Source of the DNA: Massilia soli | GTDB lineage: Bacteria > Pseudomonadota > Gammaproteobacteria > Burkholderiales > Burkholderiaceae_D | Direction of reading: 5' to 3' | DNA: 64,000 nt | NCBI RefSeq assembly: GCF_016809835.1 | Contig: NZ_JAFBIL020000001.1 | Coordinates: forward strand, 899,646 to 963,645 | Made by a program: the position numbers and the translations under genes | The notes under the pieces: generated by a model | What the model was told of the DNA's origin: nothing | The model's database searches: none | What the model saw: the letters and a program-made list of their open reading frames with translations, nothing else | Part shown: one piece after another, positions 7,381 to 16,540 of the stretch | Layout: each line of letters begins with the position of its first letter | Numbering within the stretch: the first letter of the stretch is position 1

Positions 7381-8700
7381 CTAAACTTGGCTCCCGCCGC
7401 GCCCTCGACGGCCCTTGGGCCAGAAACGTTCAAGCGCCGGGGTGACGCTGGAGCCGTGCACGACAATCGACAAAATGATCGTGACGACGGTGAGCTGAAT
7501 CAGGTCGCGCGCCAGATGATGCGGCAGGCCATGGTTGATCGCATACATCAGGTAATACAGCGAGCCGATGCCGCGCACGCCGAACCACCCGGTAATCGAG
7601 CGCACCCGCATCGGCGCGTTCGAGCCTGCCAGCCCGAGCATGATGCTCAGCGGCCGCGCGATCACGAACAGGAACACCGCGGTGCTGATCGAGCGCCAGT
7701 TGAAGTCGGTAACGGCCACCATGCCACCCAGCAGAAGTACCAATGTCAGTTCGGACAGCCGCTCGAGGTGTTCCTTGAACACCAGCGATTCGCCGCTGAC
7801 CGTCAGCGGCACGTCGTGCTCTGGGCCGGCCGCATTGGCCTCGGGTTGTTCGGCCACCAGCACCCCCTGGCGGTCCTTGTGGGCGCCAGAAAGAACCAGT
7901 TCGGTCTGGCGCAGGGCCACGCCGGCGGCAAACACCGCCAGGAAACCCCATGCATGGGCCAGCACCGTCAAGCCATAGACGACCCCGATCAAGCCCAGCG
8001 CGACCAGGTCGTCGAGCACCTCATGTTTTGGCGCGCGGTTGCGCAGATGCCAGCCCAGCCGGCCTAGCAATGCACCGCCGACAATGCCGATGCCAATCGC
8101 GGCCAGCGTCGCCCAGACCACATCGACGGCAACCCAGCGCCACCCGAACTCACCGAGCTCATGCGCGCCAAGCAAGCCCAGCCCGAGCATCACGAAAGGG
8201 AAGGCCGAACCGTCGTTCATGCCCGCCTCGGACGTCAGGGCGAAGCGCAACTGGTCGCGGTCGCCCGCATGACGGATCTGGACGTCGGTCGCAAGCACCG
8301 GATCGGTCGGCGCCAGGATGGCGCCGAGCAAGACACCGGCGCCCAGCGGCAGTCCGAGGACAAAGTGTGTGAAGGCGGCAATCAGCCCGACCGTCAACGA
8401 CATCGACACCCATGCCATCCGGATCGGTGTCCCCCAGCGCTTGAGCGTGATCGGCACCGGCATTTTTACGCCCGCCGAGAACAGGGAAATCAGCACCGCG
8501 ATTTCGGTCAGCGTTTCCAGCAGGTGGGATTGCTCGGTAGGATTGAAGGAAAAAACGCCCAGCACCATCGGTCCAAGGATCAAGCCCACGGCCAGGTACA
8601 CAATGCTGGAGGAAACCGGGAGCCGCGAAATCGAGGTCGCGAACAGGCCGCGTGCCAGCATCAGGCAGCCGATCAGGATAATCCAGTGAATTGTTGTCAT
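7381..8700 (-). CDS. Cation:proton antiporter, CPA1/NhaP type
   Basis: The 439-residue integral membrane protein has about 12 hydrophobic segments. Characteristic antiporter motifs are GAILAPTDPVLATDVQ (the discontinuous-helix TDP motif) and SEAGMNDGSAFPFVMLGLG (the E-x-x-x-ND ion-binding helix of CPA1 exchangers). It is expected to exchange Na+ or K+ for H+ across the inner membrane in pH and salt homeostasis. A hydrophilic loop of about 40 residues (residues 275-315) splits the membrane segments in the second half. It is single and divergent from rtcB. The ion specificity cannot be read from the sequence. Confidence 0.88.
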   Translation of the reverse strand: MTTIHWIILIGCLMLARGLFATSISRLPVSSSIVYLAVGLILGPMVLGVFSFNPTEQSHLLETLTEIAVLISLFSAGVKMPVPITLKRWGTPIRMAWVSMSLTVGLIAAFTHFVLGLPLGAGVLLGAILAPTDPVLATDVQIRHAGDRDQLRFALTSEAGMNDGSAFPFVMLGLGLLGAHELGEFGWRWVAVDVVWATLAAIGIGIVGGALLGRLGWHLRNRAPKHEVLDDLVALGLIGVVYGLTVLAHAWGFLAVFAAGVALRQTELVLSGAHKDRQGVLVAEQPEANAAGPEHDVPLTVSGESLVFKEHLERLSELTLVLLLGGMVAVTDFNWRSISTAVFLFVIARPLSIMLGLAGSNAPMRVRSITGWFGVRGIGSLYYLMYAINHGLPHHLARDLIQLTVVTIILSIVVHGSSVTPALERFWPKGRRGRGGSQV

Positions 8701-8861
8701 GAAATAGTTCGTTGGGAGTCTTGCCAGTCATGCTACAGGCGACACCCCAGCCCGTCCGTTCGCTTGCACACCTTGTCGTGTCCATCGGCATGATCCTCCC
8801 GCGCACCCGGGCGGCATGTATTTTGCGATCATATCGGCTGGCAGCGCAATGCGGAGACCCC

Positions 8862-10100
8862 ATGACACCCGACCCCACCTACGACGTCATCAACAATGAA
8901 GGCGCCCGCCCGATCAAACTGTGGACCAGCGGCGTGCCGGTTGAACAGTCCGCAAAGCAGCAATTATCGAATACGGCCAGGCTTCCCTTTATCTATAAAC
9001 ACGTCGCAGTGATGCCGGACGTGCATTTAGGCAAGGGGTCGACCATCGGCAGCGTCATTCCCACGCTTGGCGCGGTCATTCCGGCTGCGGTCGGTGTCGA
9101 TATTGGCTGCGGCATGATGGCTGCGAAGACCACCCTGACCGCGAACGACCTGCCCGACAGCCTGGCCAGGCTGCGCAGCGCGATAGAACAGGCGATCCCG
9201 CACGGAATGTCGCCAAGGACGCGCAGCTTCAAGGGCCCCGACAAGGGTTCATGGAGCAAGGCGCCTTCGGCGGTAGATGCCGGCTGGCTGCAGCTCAAGG
9301 ACGAGTTCGACGAGATTTGCCGCAAGCGTCCCACCTTGAAAAACACCAACAACTACAAGCATCTGGGAACCCTGGGCAGCGGCAACCACTTTGTCGAAGT
9401 CTGCCTCGACGAGCAGGGTTTCGTCTGGCTGATGCTGCATTCGGGCTCGCGCGGCGTGGGCAATGCCATCGGCACCCAGTTCATCGAACTGGCCAAGCAA
9501 GACATGCGCAAGCATCACATCAACCTGCCCGACCAGGACCTGGCGTACTTGTCGGAGGGCACGCAGCATTTCGACGACTATCTCGAGGCGGTCGGCTGGG
9601 CGCAGAAATTTGCCCGCATCAACCGCGAAGTGATGATGCAGAACCTGATTGCGGCCATGCGCACGGTGATCGCCAAGCCTTTCGACACCCACATCGAAGC
9701 TGTCAATTGCCACCACAACTATGTGCAGAGGGAGCGGCATTTCGGCCGCGATGTGTTGGTGACGCGCAAGGGCGCGGTATCGGCGCGCGCCGGAGAGCTG
9801 GGCATTATTCCGGGGTCGATGGGCGCGAAGAGTTTTATCGTGCGCGGCAAGGGTAACCCGGAAAGCTTCAATAGCTGCAGCCACGGCGCCGGCCGCATCA
9901 TGAGCCGTACGGAAGCCAGGCGCCGCTTCACCGTGGAAGACCAGGTGGGCGCGACCAAAGGCGTCGAGTGCCGCAAGGACGCGGCGGTGATTGACGAGAT
10001 TCCCATGGCCTACAAAGACATCGACGCGGTGATGCACGCGCAGCGCGAGCTGGTGGAGGTCGTGCACACGCTGAAACAGGTGGTCTGCGTCAAGGGTTAG
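8862..10100 (+). CDS. rtcB: RtcB family RNA-splicing ligase
   Basis: RtcB joins RNA 2',3'-cyclic phosphate or 3'-phosphate ends to 5'-OH ends with GTP and Mn2+. The 412-residue reading starts at the ATG at 8862 behind GGAG; the frame is open further upstream but lacks an RBS. Signature segments are VMPDVHLGKGSTIGSV, GVDIGCGMMA (metal-binding Asp and Cys), HSGSRGVGN, NCHHNY and FNSCSHGAGRIMSR, whose His is the residue guanylylated in the mechanism. No rtcA or rtcR gene lies beside it. The stop overlaps the end of the convergent beta-helix gene by 4 bp. Confidence 0.93.
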   Translation: MTPDPTYDVINNEGARPIKLWTSGVPVEQSAKQQLSNTARLPFIYKHVAVMPDVHLGKGSTIGSVIPTLGAVIPAAVGVDIGCGMMAAKTTLTANDLPDSLARLRSAIEQAIPHGMSPRTRSFKGPDKGSWSKAPSAVDAGWLQLKDEFDEICRKRPTLKNTNNYKHLGTLGSGNHFVEVCLDEQGFVWLMLHSGSRGVGNAIGTQFIELAKQDMRKHHINLPDQDLAYLSEGTQHFDDYLEAVGWAQKFARINREVMMQNLIAAMRTVIAKPFDTHIEAVNCHHNYVQRERHFGRDVLVTRKGAVSARAGELGIIPGSMGAKSFIVRGKGNPESFNSCSHGAGRIMSRTEARRRFTVEDQVGATKGVECRKDAAVIDEIPMAYKDIDAVMHAQRELVEVVHTLKQVVCVKG

Positions 10101-11200
10101 CGCTGGGGCGTGGCCGCACCGTATGCCGCCAGCTTGCGCGCCGGCGAGCCCGGCAGCAGGCGCAGGTCTGGCGTGCCATCTTTTGGATAGCTGACAAACT
10201 GCGGCGCCGCGCTGATCGTGCCGCTGTGCTTGAGCCCATTGCGCAAACCCCAGTCGGCGCTGGCGTTCTGGAACACCAGGTTGTTGCGGTAGGTATTGTT
10301 CTTGCCGGTCCAGCCATGCTCGGTGATGCCGGTCTGGTTGTCGAACACGATGTTGTTGTGGACGCTCGTGTAATCGTTTGGCCCCTTGGTGTGGTAATAG
10401 TCGCCGCCGCCCACCAGGATGCCGCTGGTCGACCTGACCACGGTATTGCCCGAGACGATAGCGTGATGGGCGTCGTGCCAGAGCTGGATGCCGGCGCCGC
10501 CAATTGCATAGAGCACATTGTTCTGCACCCGGCCGGTCGTGTTGAGATAGATGCCCTTAGAAAACTTGCATCCCGGGGTGCCGATGTTGTGCACGGTGTT
10601 GCCGATCACGGCGGAATTGACGCCCTTGTAATAGCTGTCGAGCCCGATGCCGGAACTGCCCGCGCCGCCGCATGCGCTCGTCTCGCCGACATGCTGCACA
10701 TGATTGTCGCGCACCGAGACGAACGAGCCGCCGTTGTAGATGCCGTGCAGCCACGCCGTGCCCGTGGTCGACCCGCGGCCGTCGATGTCGAAGCCGACAA
10801 TGTCGACATAGCTGCCGCGGTTGTCCCACGCCGTGTTGGTGGTGGACTTTACGGGCGGCACGATGCGTGCGCCCCATTTGACCATCGACCGGTAGACGAT
10901 GCGGGCGTTCGATTCGCCGTTCATGTTGGTGCGAAAGCCGCCGGCGTAAGTTCCCTTGGCGACGTGGATGGTGGTGCCGGGCAGTGCGACGCCAGCGGCG
11001 TGCTGGATGGTCTGGAAGGGGGAGCTTTCGGTACCGGAATTGCTGTTTGAACCGTCTGGCGAGACGTAGTAGTTGTATTTGCTTGCTGGCGCTGCCCTGC
11101 TGTCCGGCGGCGCCGCCGCTGCGTGCGCGAGGAGGACCATCAGGCCGGTACAGATCAGCAAACCGGTACATGCATTTCTTGCAGCACGGATAAAAGTCAT
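10097..11200 (-). CDS. Secreted right-handed parallel beta-helix protein
   Basis: The start is set at the ATG at 11200, which has GAGGA 8-12 bases upstream; a TTG 8 codons earlier is the only longer alternative. The 367-residue product has a signal peptide (LLICTGLMVLLAHAAAA). It then shows NYYVSPDGSNSNSGTESSPF, the DUF1565-like start of pectate-lyase-type solenoids, and many N/G-rich coils such as VIGNTVHNIGTPG and IVSGNTVVRSTSGI. Such proteins bind or cleave acidic polysaccharides outside the cell; the substrate here is unknown. The last 4 bases overlap rtcB, and a tRNA-Cys gene lies 57 bp upstream on the same strand. Confidence 0.85.
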   Translation of the reverse strand: MTFIRAARNACTGLLICTGLMVLLAHAAAAPPDSRAAPASKYNYYVSPDGSNSNSGTESSPFQTIQHAAGVALPGTTIHVAKGTYAGGFRTNMNGESNARIVYRSMVKWGARIVPPVKSTTNTAWDNRGSYVDIVGFDIDGRGSTTGTAWLHGIYNGGSFVSVRDNHVQHVGETSACGGAGSSGIGLDSYYKGVNSAVIGNTVHNIGTPGCKFSKGIYLNTTGRVQNNVLYAIGGAGIQLWHDAHHAIVSGNTVVRSTSGILVGGGDYYHTKGPNDYTSVHNNIVFDNQTGITEHGWTGKNNTYRNNLVFQNASADWGLRNGLKHSGTISAAPQFVSYPKDGTPDLRLLPGSPARKLAAYGAATPQR

Positions 11201-11224
11201 CGACGGGTCCTCGCAGAACGACAA

Positions 11225-11248
11225 GCGGAGGTCCGCAACGACCTCCGC
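11225..11248 (-). terminator. Hairpin downstream of tRNA-Cys, possible weak terminator
   Basis: GCGGAGGT (11225-11232) and ACCTCCGC (11241-11248) form a perfect 8-bp stem with an 8-base loop, 9 bp past the end of the minus-strand tRNA. The following minus-strand sequence is TTGTCGTT, only a weak T-tract. It may terminate or process the tRNA transcript, or lie in the leader of the downstream beta-helix gene. Confidence 0.4.
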
Positions 11249-11256
11249 GAAAAAGC

Positions 11257-11330
11257 TGGAGGCGGGTGTTGGAATCGAACCAACTTAGCCAGCTTTGCAG
11301 GCTGGCGCATTGCCATTTTGCTACCCCGCC
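11257..11330 (-). tRNA. tRNA-Cys (anticodon GCA)
   Basis: The reverse complement folds as a 74-nt cloverleaf that includes the encoded CCA. The acceptor 5' strand GGCGGGG pairs with ACCCGCC except for one mismatch at the last (7:66) pair. The anticodon arm is CCAGC-CTGCAAA-GCTGG with anticodon GCA, and the T arm is GTTGG-TTCGATT-CCAAC. The discriminator base is T followed by CCA. U73 and anticodon GCA are the identity elements for cysteinyl-tRNA synthetase. It lies between the DUF4142 gene and the beta-helix gene and is a stand-alone tRNA gene in this window. Confidence 0.93.
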
Positions 11331-11546
11331 ATTGGATTCAAGTGTCTACCTTTGAGGCGGGGAGCGCTTTGCATGGATCAAACTTCGGTTTGATGGGGAA
11401 CATATACGGCGAAGTCAGTGCATGACGAAAGGAACTTGAAATTGCGGGCAGGCTACCGAGCGCACGTAAAGATATGACAAAGCTAGACTTGAGCAACACC
11501 GGGATGTCTATCCGGCAGTTGTTATTCACTTCCAATGGAGATCCAC

Positions 11547-12365
11547 ATGCTTAAAACAAAAATTTTGAAGTCCCTGCTGAGCGCGAGCCTGATCGCCGCG
11601 TTCGCCGTACCGATGGCCGTGCAGGCGCAAACGTCCGCTGCGGGAATGAACACGCCGGCCGCCAGCGCCCTCAACAAGGCCGACCAGAAAATCGTCATGG
11701 ACATGGCGCGCGCCAGCATGGCGGAGATCGAGGCCGGCAAGATCGCCGTCAATAAGGCGCAAAGTCCCGAAGTGAAGGCGTACGCCCAGCGCATGGTCGA
11801 TGAGCACACTAGGGCGCTGACCGACGTGACCAACCTGGCCCAGAGCAAGGGCGTCACCCTGCCAACCGAGCTCGATGCGAAGCACAAGGCGATGGCCGCG
11901 AAGCTCAACCGAATGGAAGGCGATAAGTTCGACCGCGAATACATGAAGCAGGCCGGCGTAAGCGACCACACCAAAATGCATGCGATGCTGAAGAAGGATT
12001 CGGCCCGCGCAACAGATCCTGACGTCAAGGCGCTGGCCGCGAAGATGATGCCTGCTGTCGAGGAGCACATGACCGCGGCCAGGTCCATGCCGATGGCGAA
12101 AAAGAGCGGCGGCATGGCCGATGCCAAGGGCACCAAGCCTCCCGTGACCGGCGAAGCGAACGACCATACCTCGCCGGGCGCAACCCTGCCACCGGCGGCG
12201 GCGAAGGATACGTCGCAAGGCACGTCCGGAACCAAGGGCACGACAGGCACCTCGACCAGAACCCCGACCGGCGAAGCAAACGATCACACGTCGGCAGGTG
12301 CGGTGCGTCCGGCGCCAGCGGCCAAAGACGCCAAGCCGCAGCCGGCGCCAGCGGTTAAATACTAG
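11547..12365 (+). CDS. DUF4142 domain-containing exported protein with C-terminal repeats
   Basis: The start at 11547 is chosen because GGAG lies 6 bases upstream; an in-frame ATG 12 bases earlier contains that RBS. The 272-residue protein has a signal peptide (ending AVPMAVQAQ) and a helical DUF4142 domain, residues about 40-180, with ALNKADQKIVMDMARASMAE and VKAYAQRMVDEHTRAL. DUF4142 proteins are periplasmic ferritin-like helical bundles of unknown function, often stress related. The tail is Pro/Ala/Thr-rich and holds two copies of a repeat with core TGEANDHTS (near residues 200 and 240), each followed by PAAAKD or PAAKD. The gene stands alone. Confidence 0.87.
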   Translation: MLKTKILKSLLSASLIAAFAVPMAVQAQTSAAGMNTPAASALNKADQKIVMDMARASMAEIEAGKIAVNKAQSPEVKAYAQRMVDEHTRALTDVTNLAQSKGVTLPTELDAKHKAMAAKLNRMEGDKFDREYMKQAGVSDHTKMHAMLKKDSARATDPDVKALAAKMMPAVEEHMTAARSMPMAKKSGGMADAKGTKPPVTGEANDHTSPGATLPPAAAKDTSQGTSGTKGTTGTSTRTPTGEANDHTSAGAVRPAPAAKDAKPQPAPAVKY

Positions 12366-12379
12366 TCCGGCGCGAATTC

Positions 12380-12410
12380 GGCGGATGACGCGCTTGCGCG
12401 CTCTTCCGCC
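12380..12410. repeat. Dispersed repeat, GGCGGATGACGC...TCTTCCGCC type
   Basis: GGCGGATGACGCGCTTGCGC followed by GCTCTTCCGCC is a short imperfect palindrome. It is the same family as the copies near 39061 and 39157. It lies between the convergent DUF4142 and desaturase genes and may double as a transcription stop. Confidence 0.7.
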
Positions 12411-12429
12411 GTACGGCCTCGGCTGTCCT

Positions 12430-13416
12430 TTATCGCGCCAGCAGGTGCTTCAGGTAGGCGCCCTGGCCGTGGAAGATCGCGCTTTCATCGACCAGGCCTT
12501 CGCGCTTGTAGATCTCGTGTACCTTCGGCAGGTTGGCGAACGAGACGCCCGGGTGCATGTGGTGATAAGCGTGCAGGCCGAAGTTCAAATCAGGCATCAG
12601 TGCGCGCTGCCACCAGGTCAGCTGGATCAGCGGCGTGGTTTCGTGGATGGTGCCGTTCTCGATATTGTATTCATGCTCGCATACCGCGATCCAGCGCACC
12701 ATCAGCTGGGTGACGGTCATCGCCGGTACCACCCAGTAAATCAGGAATACCGTCCAGCCGCCGACCGCCGTCAGCACGCCCGCAGCAACGGCAAAGAACG
12801 CAATGCGCAGCCATTTCGGTGATGGATTGCGGCGCGTGAATTCGTCCGTGCGCGGCGCGGTTTTACCGCGAATCAGGCGAATCAGGTTCATCGCCGTCAG
12901 GTCTTTTACCGCGATCATTACCAGCTGGCCGAGCGACTTCGGGAACGTCCATTCGTCGCCGGCTTTGCGCAAGAAGTCAGGGTCATCCTGGGTGAAGCAG
13001 TATTTGTGGTGCGACAGGTGTACTTTCGCGTAGTCTTCCACGGTCGTCACAAACAGCGGATACACGGCAAATACATTGATGAACCAGTCCGCGTATTTGC
13101 TGCGCATGCCCAGGCGGTGCACCTGTTCGTGCAGCAGAAGCGCGAGCGCCATCTGGCGCGTGCCGATCAGGAAAATGCAAACCAGCGTGACCGCGAGATG
13201 ATCGAAGTACACGCCAGCTGCGATAAACGCCGCAATCGACGCCCAGGTCAGCGCCAGCTCGGCCGCAAAGCGAACCGGCCGCGCACCGGATAACGCCATG
13301 ATCTCGCGGCGCGCATCGGCCGATAGTGCCGACGCTTCCGCCAGCACGGCGGGCCGCAGCAAATTGGCTTGCTGAGGCAGGTCAGGCGCGAAGATGGCAG
13401 TGCTTTGCGTGGTCAT
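12430..13416 (-). CDS. Fatty acid desaturase family membrane protein
   Basis: The 328-residue protein has the three histidine clusters of membrane di-iron desaturases: HEQVH near residue 95, HLSHHKY near residue 132, and HAYHHMHPG near residue 285. Hydrophobic segments lie between them (for example ALTWASIAAFIAAGVYF and AVAAGVLTAVGGWTVFLIYW). Enzymes of this type insert double bonds, or hydroxylate, fatty acyl chains at the inner membrane using an electron-donor protein; the regiochemistry is not visible. No ferredoxin or reductase is adjacent. It is transcribed alone, divergent from the TonB-dependent receptor. Confidence 0.88.
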   Translation of the reverse strand: MTTQSTAIFAPDLPQQANLLRPAVLAEASALSADARREIMALSGARPVRFAAELALTWASIAAFIAAGVYFDHLAVTLVCIFLIGTRQMALALLLHEQVHRLGMRSKYADWFINVFAVYPLFVTTVEDYAKVHLSHHKYCFTQDDPDFLRKAGDEWTFPKSLGQLVMIAVKDLTAMNLIRLIRGKTAPRTDEFTRRNPSPKWLRIAFFAVAAGVLTAVGGWTVFLIYWVVPAMTVTQLMVRWIAVCEHEYNIENGTIHETTPLIQLTWWQRALMPDLNFGLHAYHHMHPGVSFANLPKVHEIYKREGLVDESAIFHGQGAYLKHLLAR

Positions 13417-13724
13417 GATGGGTTCCGGCGTCGAAGTTGGTTAATCTCCCATCATGATGACGCAGCCGCCGCCAGGCCAATCGGGCGAAAACCGCCACAA
13501 TTCCCTCTTTCTAAATTGCATAGACCTTTTATTAAGCCCCGGACGTATGCATGCCGCATGTTCAAAAAATGACACAGCCGTAAGCCATAGCAAGATTTGA
13601 CAAACGTGGCGATAAATATAACGACAGAATGCGTTCAATACGAAGAGGAGAGACGCTCGAGCGTCCGCCGAATTCGGTACTGGAAGTCCCACGGTAATCG
13701 AACCTAAAGAGTCTTGGAGAGAAC
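13417..13724. other. 308-bp divergent intergenic region
   Basis: This is the shared upstream region of the desaturase (minus) and the TonB-dependent receptor (plus). A TTGACA occurs at 13597-13602, but the nearest -10-like TATAAC (13617) is only 14 bases away, so I do not call a promoter. I see no coding frame or strong palindrome here. Confidence 0.5.
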
Positions 13725-16379
13725 ATGAACAAGTTGATGGCGCAGCAAAAGCACACGAAAACCGCGATTGCGGCCGCTGTATCGGTATTGGTAATGGGCG
13801 TCACGCTGCCGGCGCACGCACAGCTTGCACAGCAGGACACGGCCGGCGAGCCGCAAACCGTCATCGTCACCGGTGTGCGCGCCGCGCTGGAGCAATCGTT
13901 GCGCCAGAAGCGCAGCGCCGATGCGGTGGTCGAGGTGGTGACGGCGGAAGACATCGGCAAAATGCCGGACAAGAACGTCGCTGACGCCATCCAGCGCCTG
14001 CCGGGCGTGAACACCCAGTCGTCCGCCGGCGGCGAAGGCGGCTTCGGCGAAAACGACCGGGTCAGCCTGCGCGGCACCAGCCCAAGCCTGCAGCAAACCC
14101 TGTTCAACGGCCACGCCATCAGCACCGGCGACTGGTTCCTCCTCAACCAGATCGGCGGCAACGTCGGCCGCTCCAGCAGCTTCTCGCTGCTGCCATCCGA
14201 GCTGGTCGGCTCGGTCGTGGTGCAAAAGAGCCCGACGGCCGACCTGGTCGAAGGCGGCGTCTCCGGCGCCATCAACGTCATCACCCGCCGCCCGCTCGAC
14301 TTCAAGAAGCAGCTGACGGTGGAAGGTTCGGTGCAGGCCAACTACAACGACCTGTCCGACAAGGCCGAGCCGCACCTGTCGGGCCTGGTCAACTGGAAGA
14401 ACGACACCAACACCGCCGGCGTCCTGCTGCAGGCTTTCTCCGAGAAAGCCGCGGTGCGCCGCGATGGCCAGGAGATTCTCGGCTACACGCCGATCAGCGC
14501 AACCAGCGCGGCAGCCGTCGCCAACCCGCAGCTCGCTGGCGTGATGGTGCCGACCTTCATCGGCGCCAGCTTTTTTGAACAGGTGAAAAAGCGCACCGGA
14601 GGCGCCTTCGACGTTGAAGTGCGCCCATCGAACGCGCTGACGCTGGACGTCAATGGCTTCTACTCGAAACTGGAAGCGGGACACCAGAACACCAACTGGC
14701 TGGCCGCGCCGGCCAACTCGATCAACGGCAGCAACCTGGTGCCGCTCACGTCGACGGTGCGCAACAACACGCTGGTGGCCGCCTCGTTCGCCAGCAACTC
14801 CGGTGAAGTCGACAACATCTACCGCCCTGACGCAGGTGGCGAGTCGTGGTACCTCGATGTCAACGGCAAGTTCCGCGTCAACGATGACCTGACCCTGTCC
14901 GGCAAACTCGGCAAAACCCACGGCATCGGCTACGACCGCAACGACGTCTACTACCAGAACAACGTCGACGGCGGCATGGTCTACGCGCTCAACGGCCTGT
15001 CGCCGGCAAGCGTCAGCTACCCGGGCGGCACCACCACCAAGCCAGGATCGACCGCATGGGCGGGCGGCGGCGAAGCCCAGTCGGTGGATCAGGAAAAGTA
15101 CGCGCAGATTGACGGCGATTGGCGCGCCCGTGGCGACCTGGTGCAGGCGGTGCGTTTCGGCGCCCGCTTCACCGACCATACCCGCACTGCCGAGCACCCG
15201 CTCGAAACGCGCCCGGGCCCGGTCGGCTTCAGCAACCCAGGCCCGGCCTGGAACGGCCAGATGTACCCATCGGACTTCGCCAGCAACCTTGGCGGCAACC
15301 TGTCGTCGGCCTACTTCAAGTACGACGGCGCGGCACTCGGCGCATGGGGCGCGGTGCCGGGCAACCGCCTGCTTGACTACACCTTGCGCCACAACTGGAT
15401 GGACGAATTCAAGGTCCAGGAAAAAACCAATGCGCTGTATGCGATGGCCGACATGGGCGGCGACGGCTGGAGCGGCAACATCGGCCTGCGCGCCATCGAA
15501 ACGCGCCAGACCACGGTCGTCAATCTCGCTGGCGGTCCCAACCCGATTACCGGGTCGGCGTTTGGCGCCTACACCCCGACGACATTCGAGCGCACCTACC
15601 GCGACTACCTGCCAAGCGCCAACCTGAAGTTCGATGTGCGGCCTGACCTGGTTGTGCGCACCGCGCTGGGCAAAACCATCGCCCGTCCCGACTACAGCGC
15701 GCTCGGTGGCTCGGTGTCGCTGAACGACGACGCGCTGAGCGGCAGCGGCGGCAATGTCAACCTGGACCCGGTTCGTTCCACCAACTTCGACATCTCGGCC
15801 GAGTGGTACTTCGCACCGAAGGCCCTGCTGTCGGCAGGCTTGTTCTACATGGACCTGCGTTCGATCGTTGCGCAAGGTACGTCCACCGGCACCTACTACA
15901 ACAACAAGCGTAGCGCGCTGGCCGAGTACCAGATCACGTCGCCGTTCAACACCAGCGGCACCAACAAGGGCGTGGAGTTGAGCTACCAGCAGCCGCTGGG
16001 CCAGAACTTCGGCTTCCTGGCCAACTACACCTACGCGGACGGTGAGCTGGACGGCGGCGGCGAACTGCTTAACTCGTCGAAGCGTACCTACAACCTGACA
16101 GGCTACTTCGAGAATGAGCGCTTCAGCGCACGGCTGGCGTACAACTTCCGCTCGGCGTACAAGGCGGGTGTGGACCGTGGCGCGAGCCAGCACGTTGACG
16201 ACATGCCGTCGCTGGCAGGGTCGATCAACTACAAGTTGAGCGAGAACCTGACGCTCACCTTCGACGCGCTCAACATCACCAACGAGACGATCAAGATGTA
16301 CGCAGAAAATCATGATCGTCCGCGCGCCTTCTACTCAAATGGCCGCACCTTCTACCTCGGCCTGCGCGCCAAGCTGTAA
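13725..16379 (+). CDS. TonB-dependent outer-membrane receptor
   Basis: The 884-residue protein starts behind GGAGAG. It has a signal peptide ending LPAHAQ and a TonB box-like segment QTVIVTGVRAAL. The plug domain (residues about 55-165) contains DKNVADAIQRLPGV and RVSLRGTSP. A 22-strand barrel region follows, ending in the aromatic terminus FYLGLRAKL. TonB-dependent receptors import large or scarce substrates across the outer membrane using energy from TonB-ExbBD. The next two genes encode a GH20 hexosaminidase and an MFS permease, so the ligand is probably a GlcNAc-containing oligosaccharide such as chitin fragments. That substrate is inferred from context only. Confidence 0.92.
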   Translation: MNKLMAQQKHTKTAIAAAVSVLVMGVTLPAHAQLAQQDTAGEPQTVIVTGVRAALEQSLRQKRSADAVVEVVTAEDIGKMPDKNVADAIQRLPGVNTQSSAGGEGGFGENDRVSLRGTSPSLQQTLFNGHAISTGDWFLLNQIGGNVGRSSSFSLLPSELVGSVVVQKSPTADLVEGGVSGAINVITRRPLDFKKQLTVEGSVQANYNDLSDKAEPHLSGLVNWKNDTNTAGVLLQAFSEKAAVRRDGQEILGYTPISATSAAAVANPQLAGVMVPTFIGASFFEQVKKRTGGAFDVEVRPSNALTLDVNGFYSKLEAGHQNTNWLAAPANSINGSNLVPLTSTVRNNTLVAASFASNSGEVDNIYRPDAGGESWYLDVNGKFRVNDDLTLSGKLGKTHGIGYDRNDVYYQNNVDGGMVYALNGLSPASVSYPGGTTTKPGSTAWAGGGEAQSVDQEKYAQIDGDWRARGDLVQAVRFGARFTDHTRTAEHPLETRPGPVGFSNPGPAWNGQMYPSDFASNLGGNLSSAYFKYDGAALGAWGAVPGNRLLDYTLRHNWMDEFKVQEKTNALYAMADMGGDGWSGNIGLRAIETRQTTVVNLAGGPNPITGSAFGAYTPTTFERTYRDYLPSANLKFDVRPDLVVRTALGKTIARPDYSALGGSVSLNDDALSGSGGNVNLDPVRSTNFDISAEWYFAPKALLSAGLFYMDLRSIVAQGTSTGTYYNNKRSALAEYQITSPFNTSGTNKGVELSYQQPLGQNFGFLANYTYADGELDGGGELLNSSKRTYNLTGYFENERFSARLAYNFRSAYKAGVDRGASQHVDDMPSLAGSINYKLSENLTLTFDALNITNETIKMYAENHDRPRAFYSNGRTFYLGLRAKL

Positions 16380-16416
16380 TTTGGAGCAGGACTGACTGGG
16401 CAAGCCTGAGTAGCCA

Positions 16417-16494
16417 CGTCGTTCCCGCGCAGGCGGGAATCTATTACCCATCTGCTCACACGAGCTTTGGGTTCCCGCCTGCGCGGGAACGACG
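16417..16494. repeat. Dispersed palindromic repeat pair (CGTCGTTCCCGCG... type)
   Basis: CGTCGTTCCCGCGCAGGCGG (16417 on) and the reverse complement CCGCCTGCGCGGGAACGACG (ending 16494) face each other across about 36 bases. Each arm is itself palindromic (CCCGCNNNGCGGG). The element sits between the receptor and hexosaminidase genes, so it may shape termination or processing of that transcript. Confidence 0.85.
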
Positions 16495-16540
16495 GCGGTA
16501 CTCGGCCTTGCCCTTTTTTTATGCGGGATGAAGGATCAGG

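Noticed and set aside
13597..13622. Possible promoter TTGACA...TATAAC before the TonB-dependent receptor
   Set aside because: The spacer is only 14 bases, too short for a normal sigma70 promoter.
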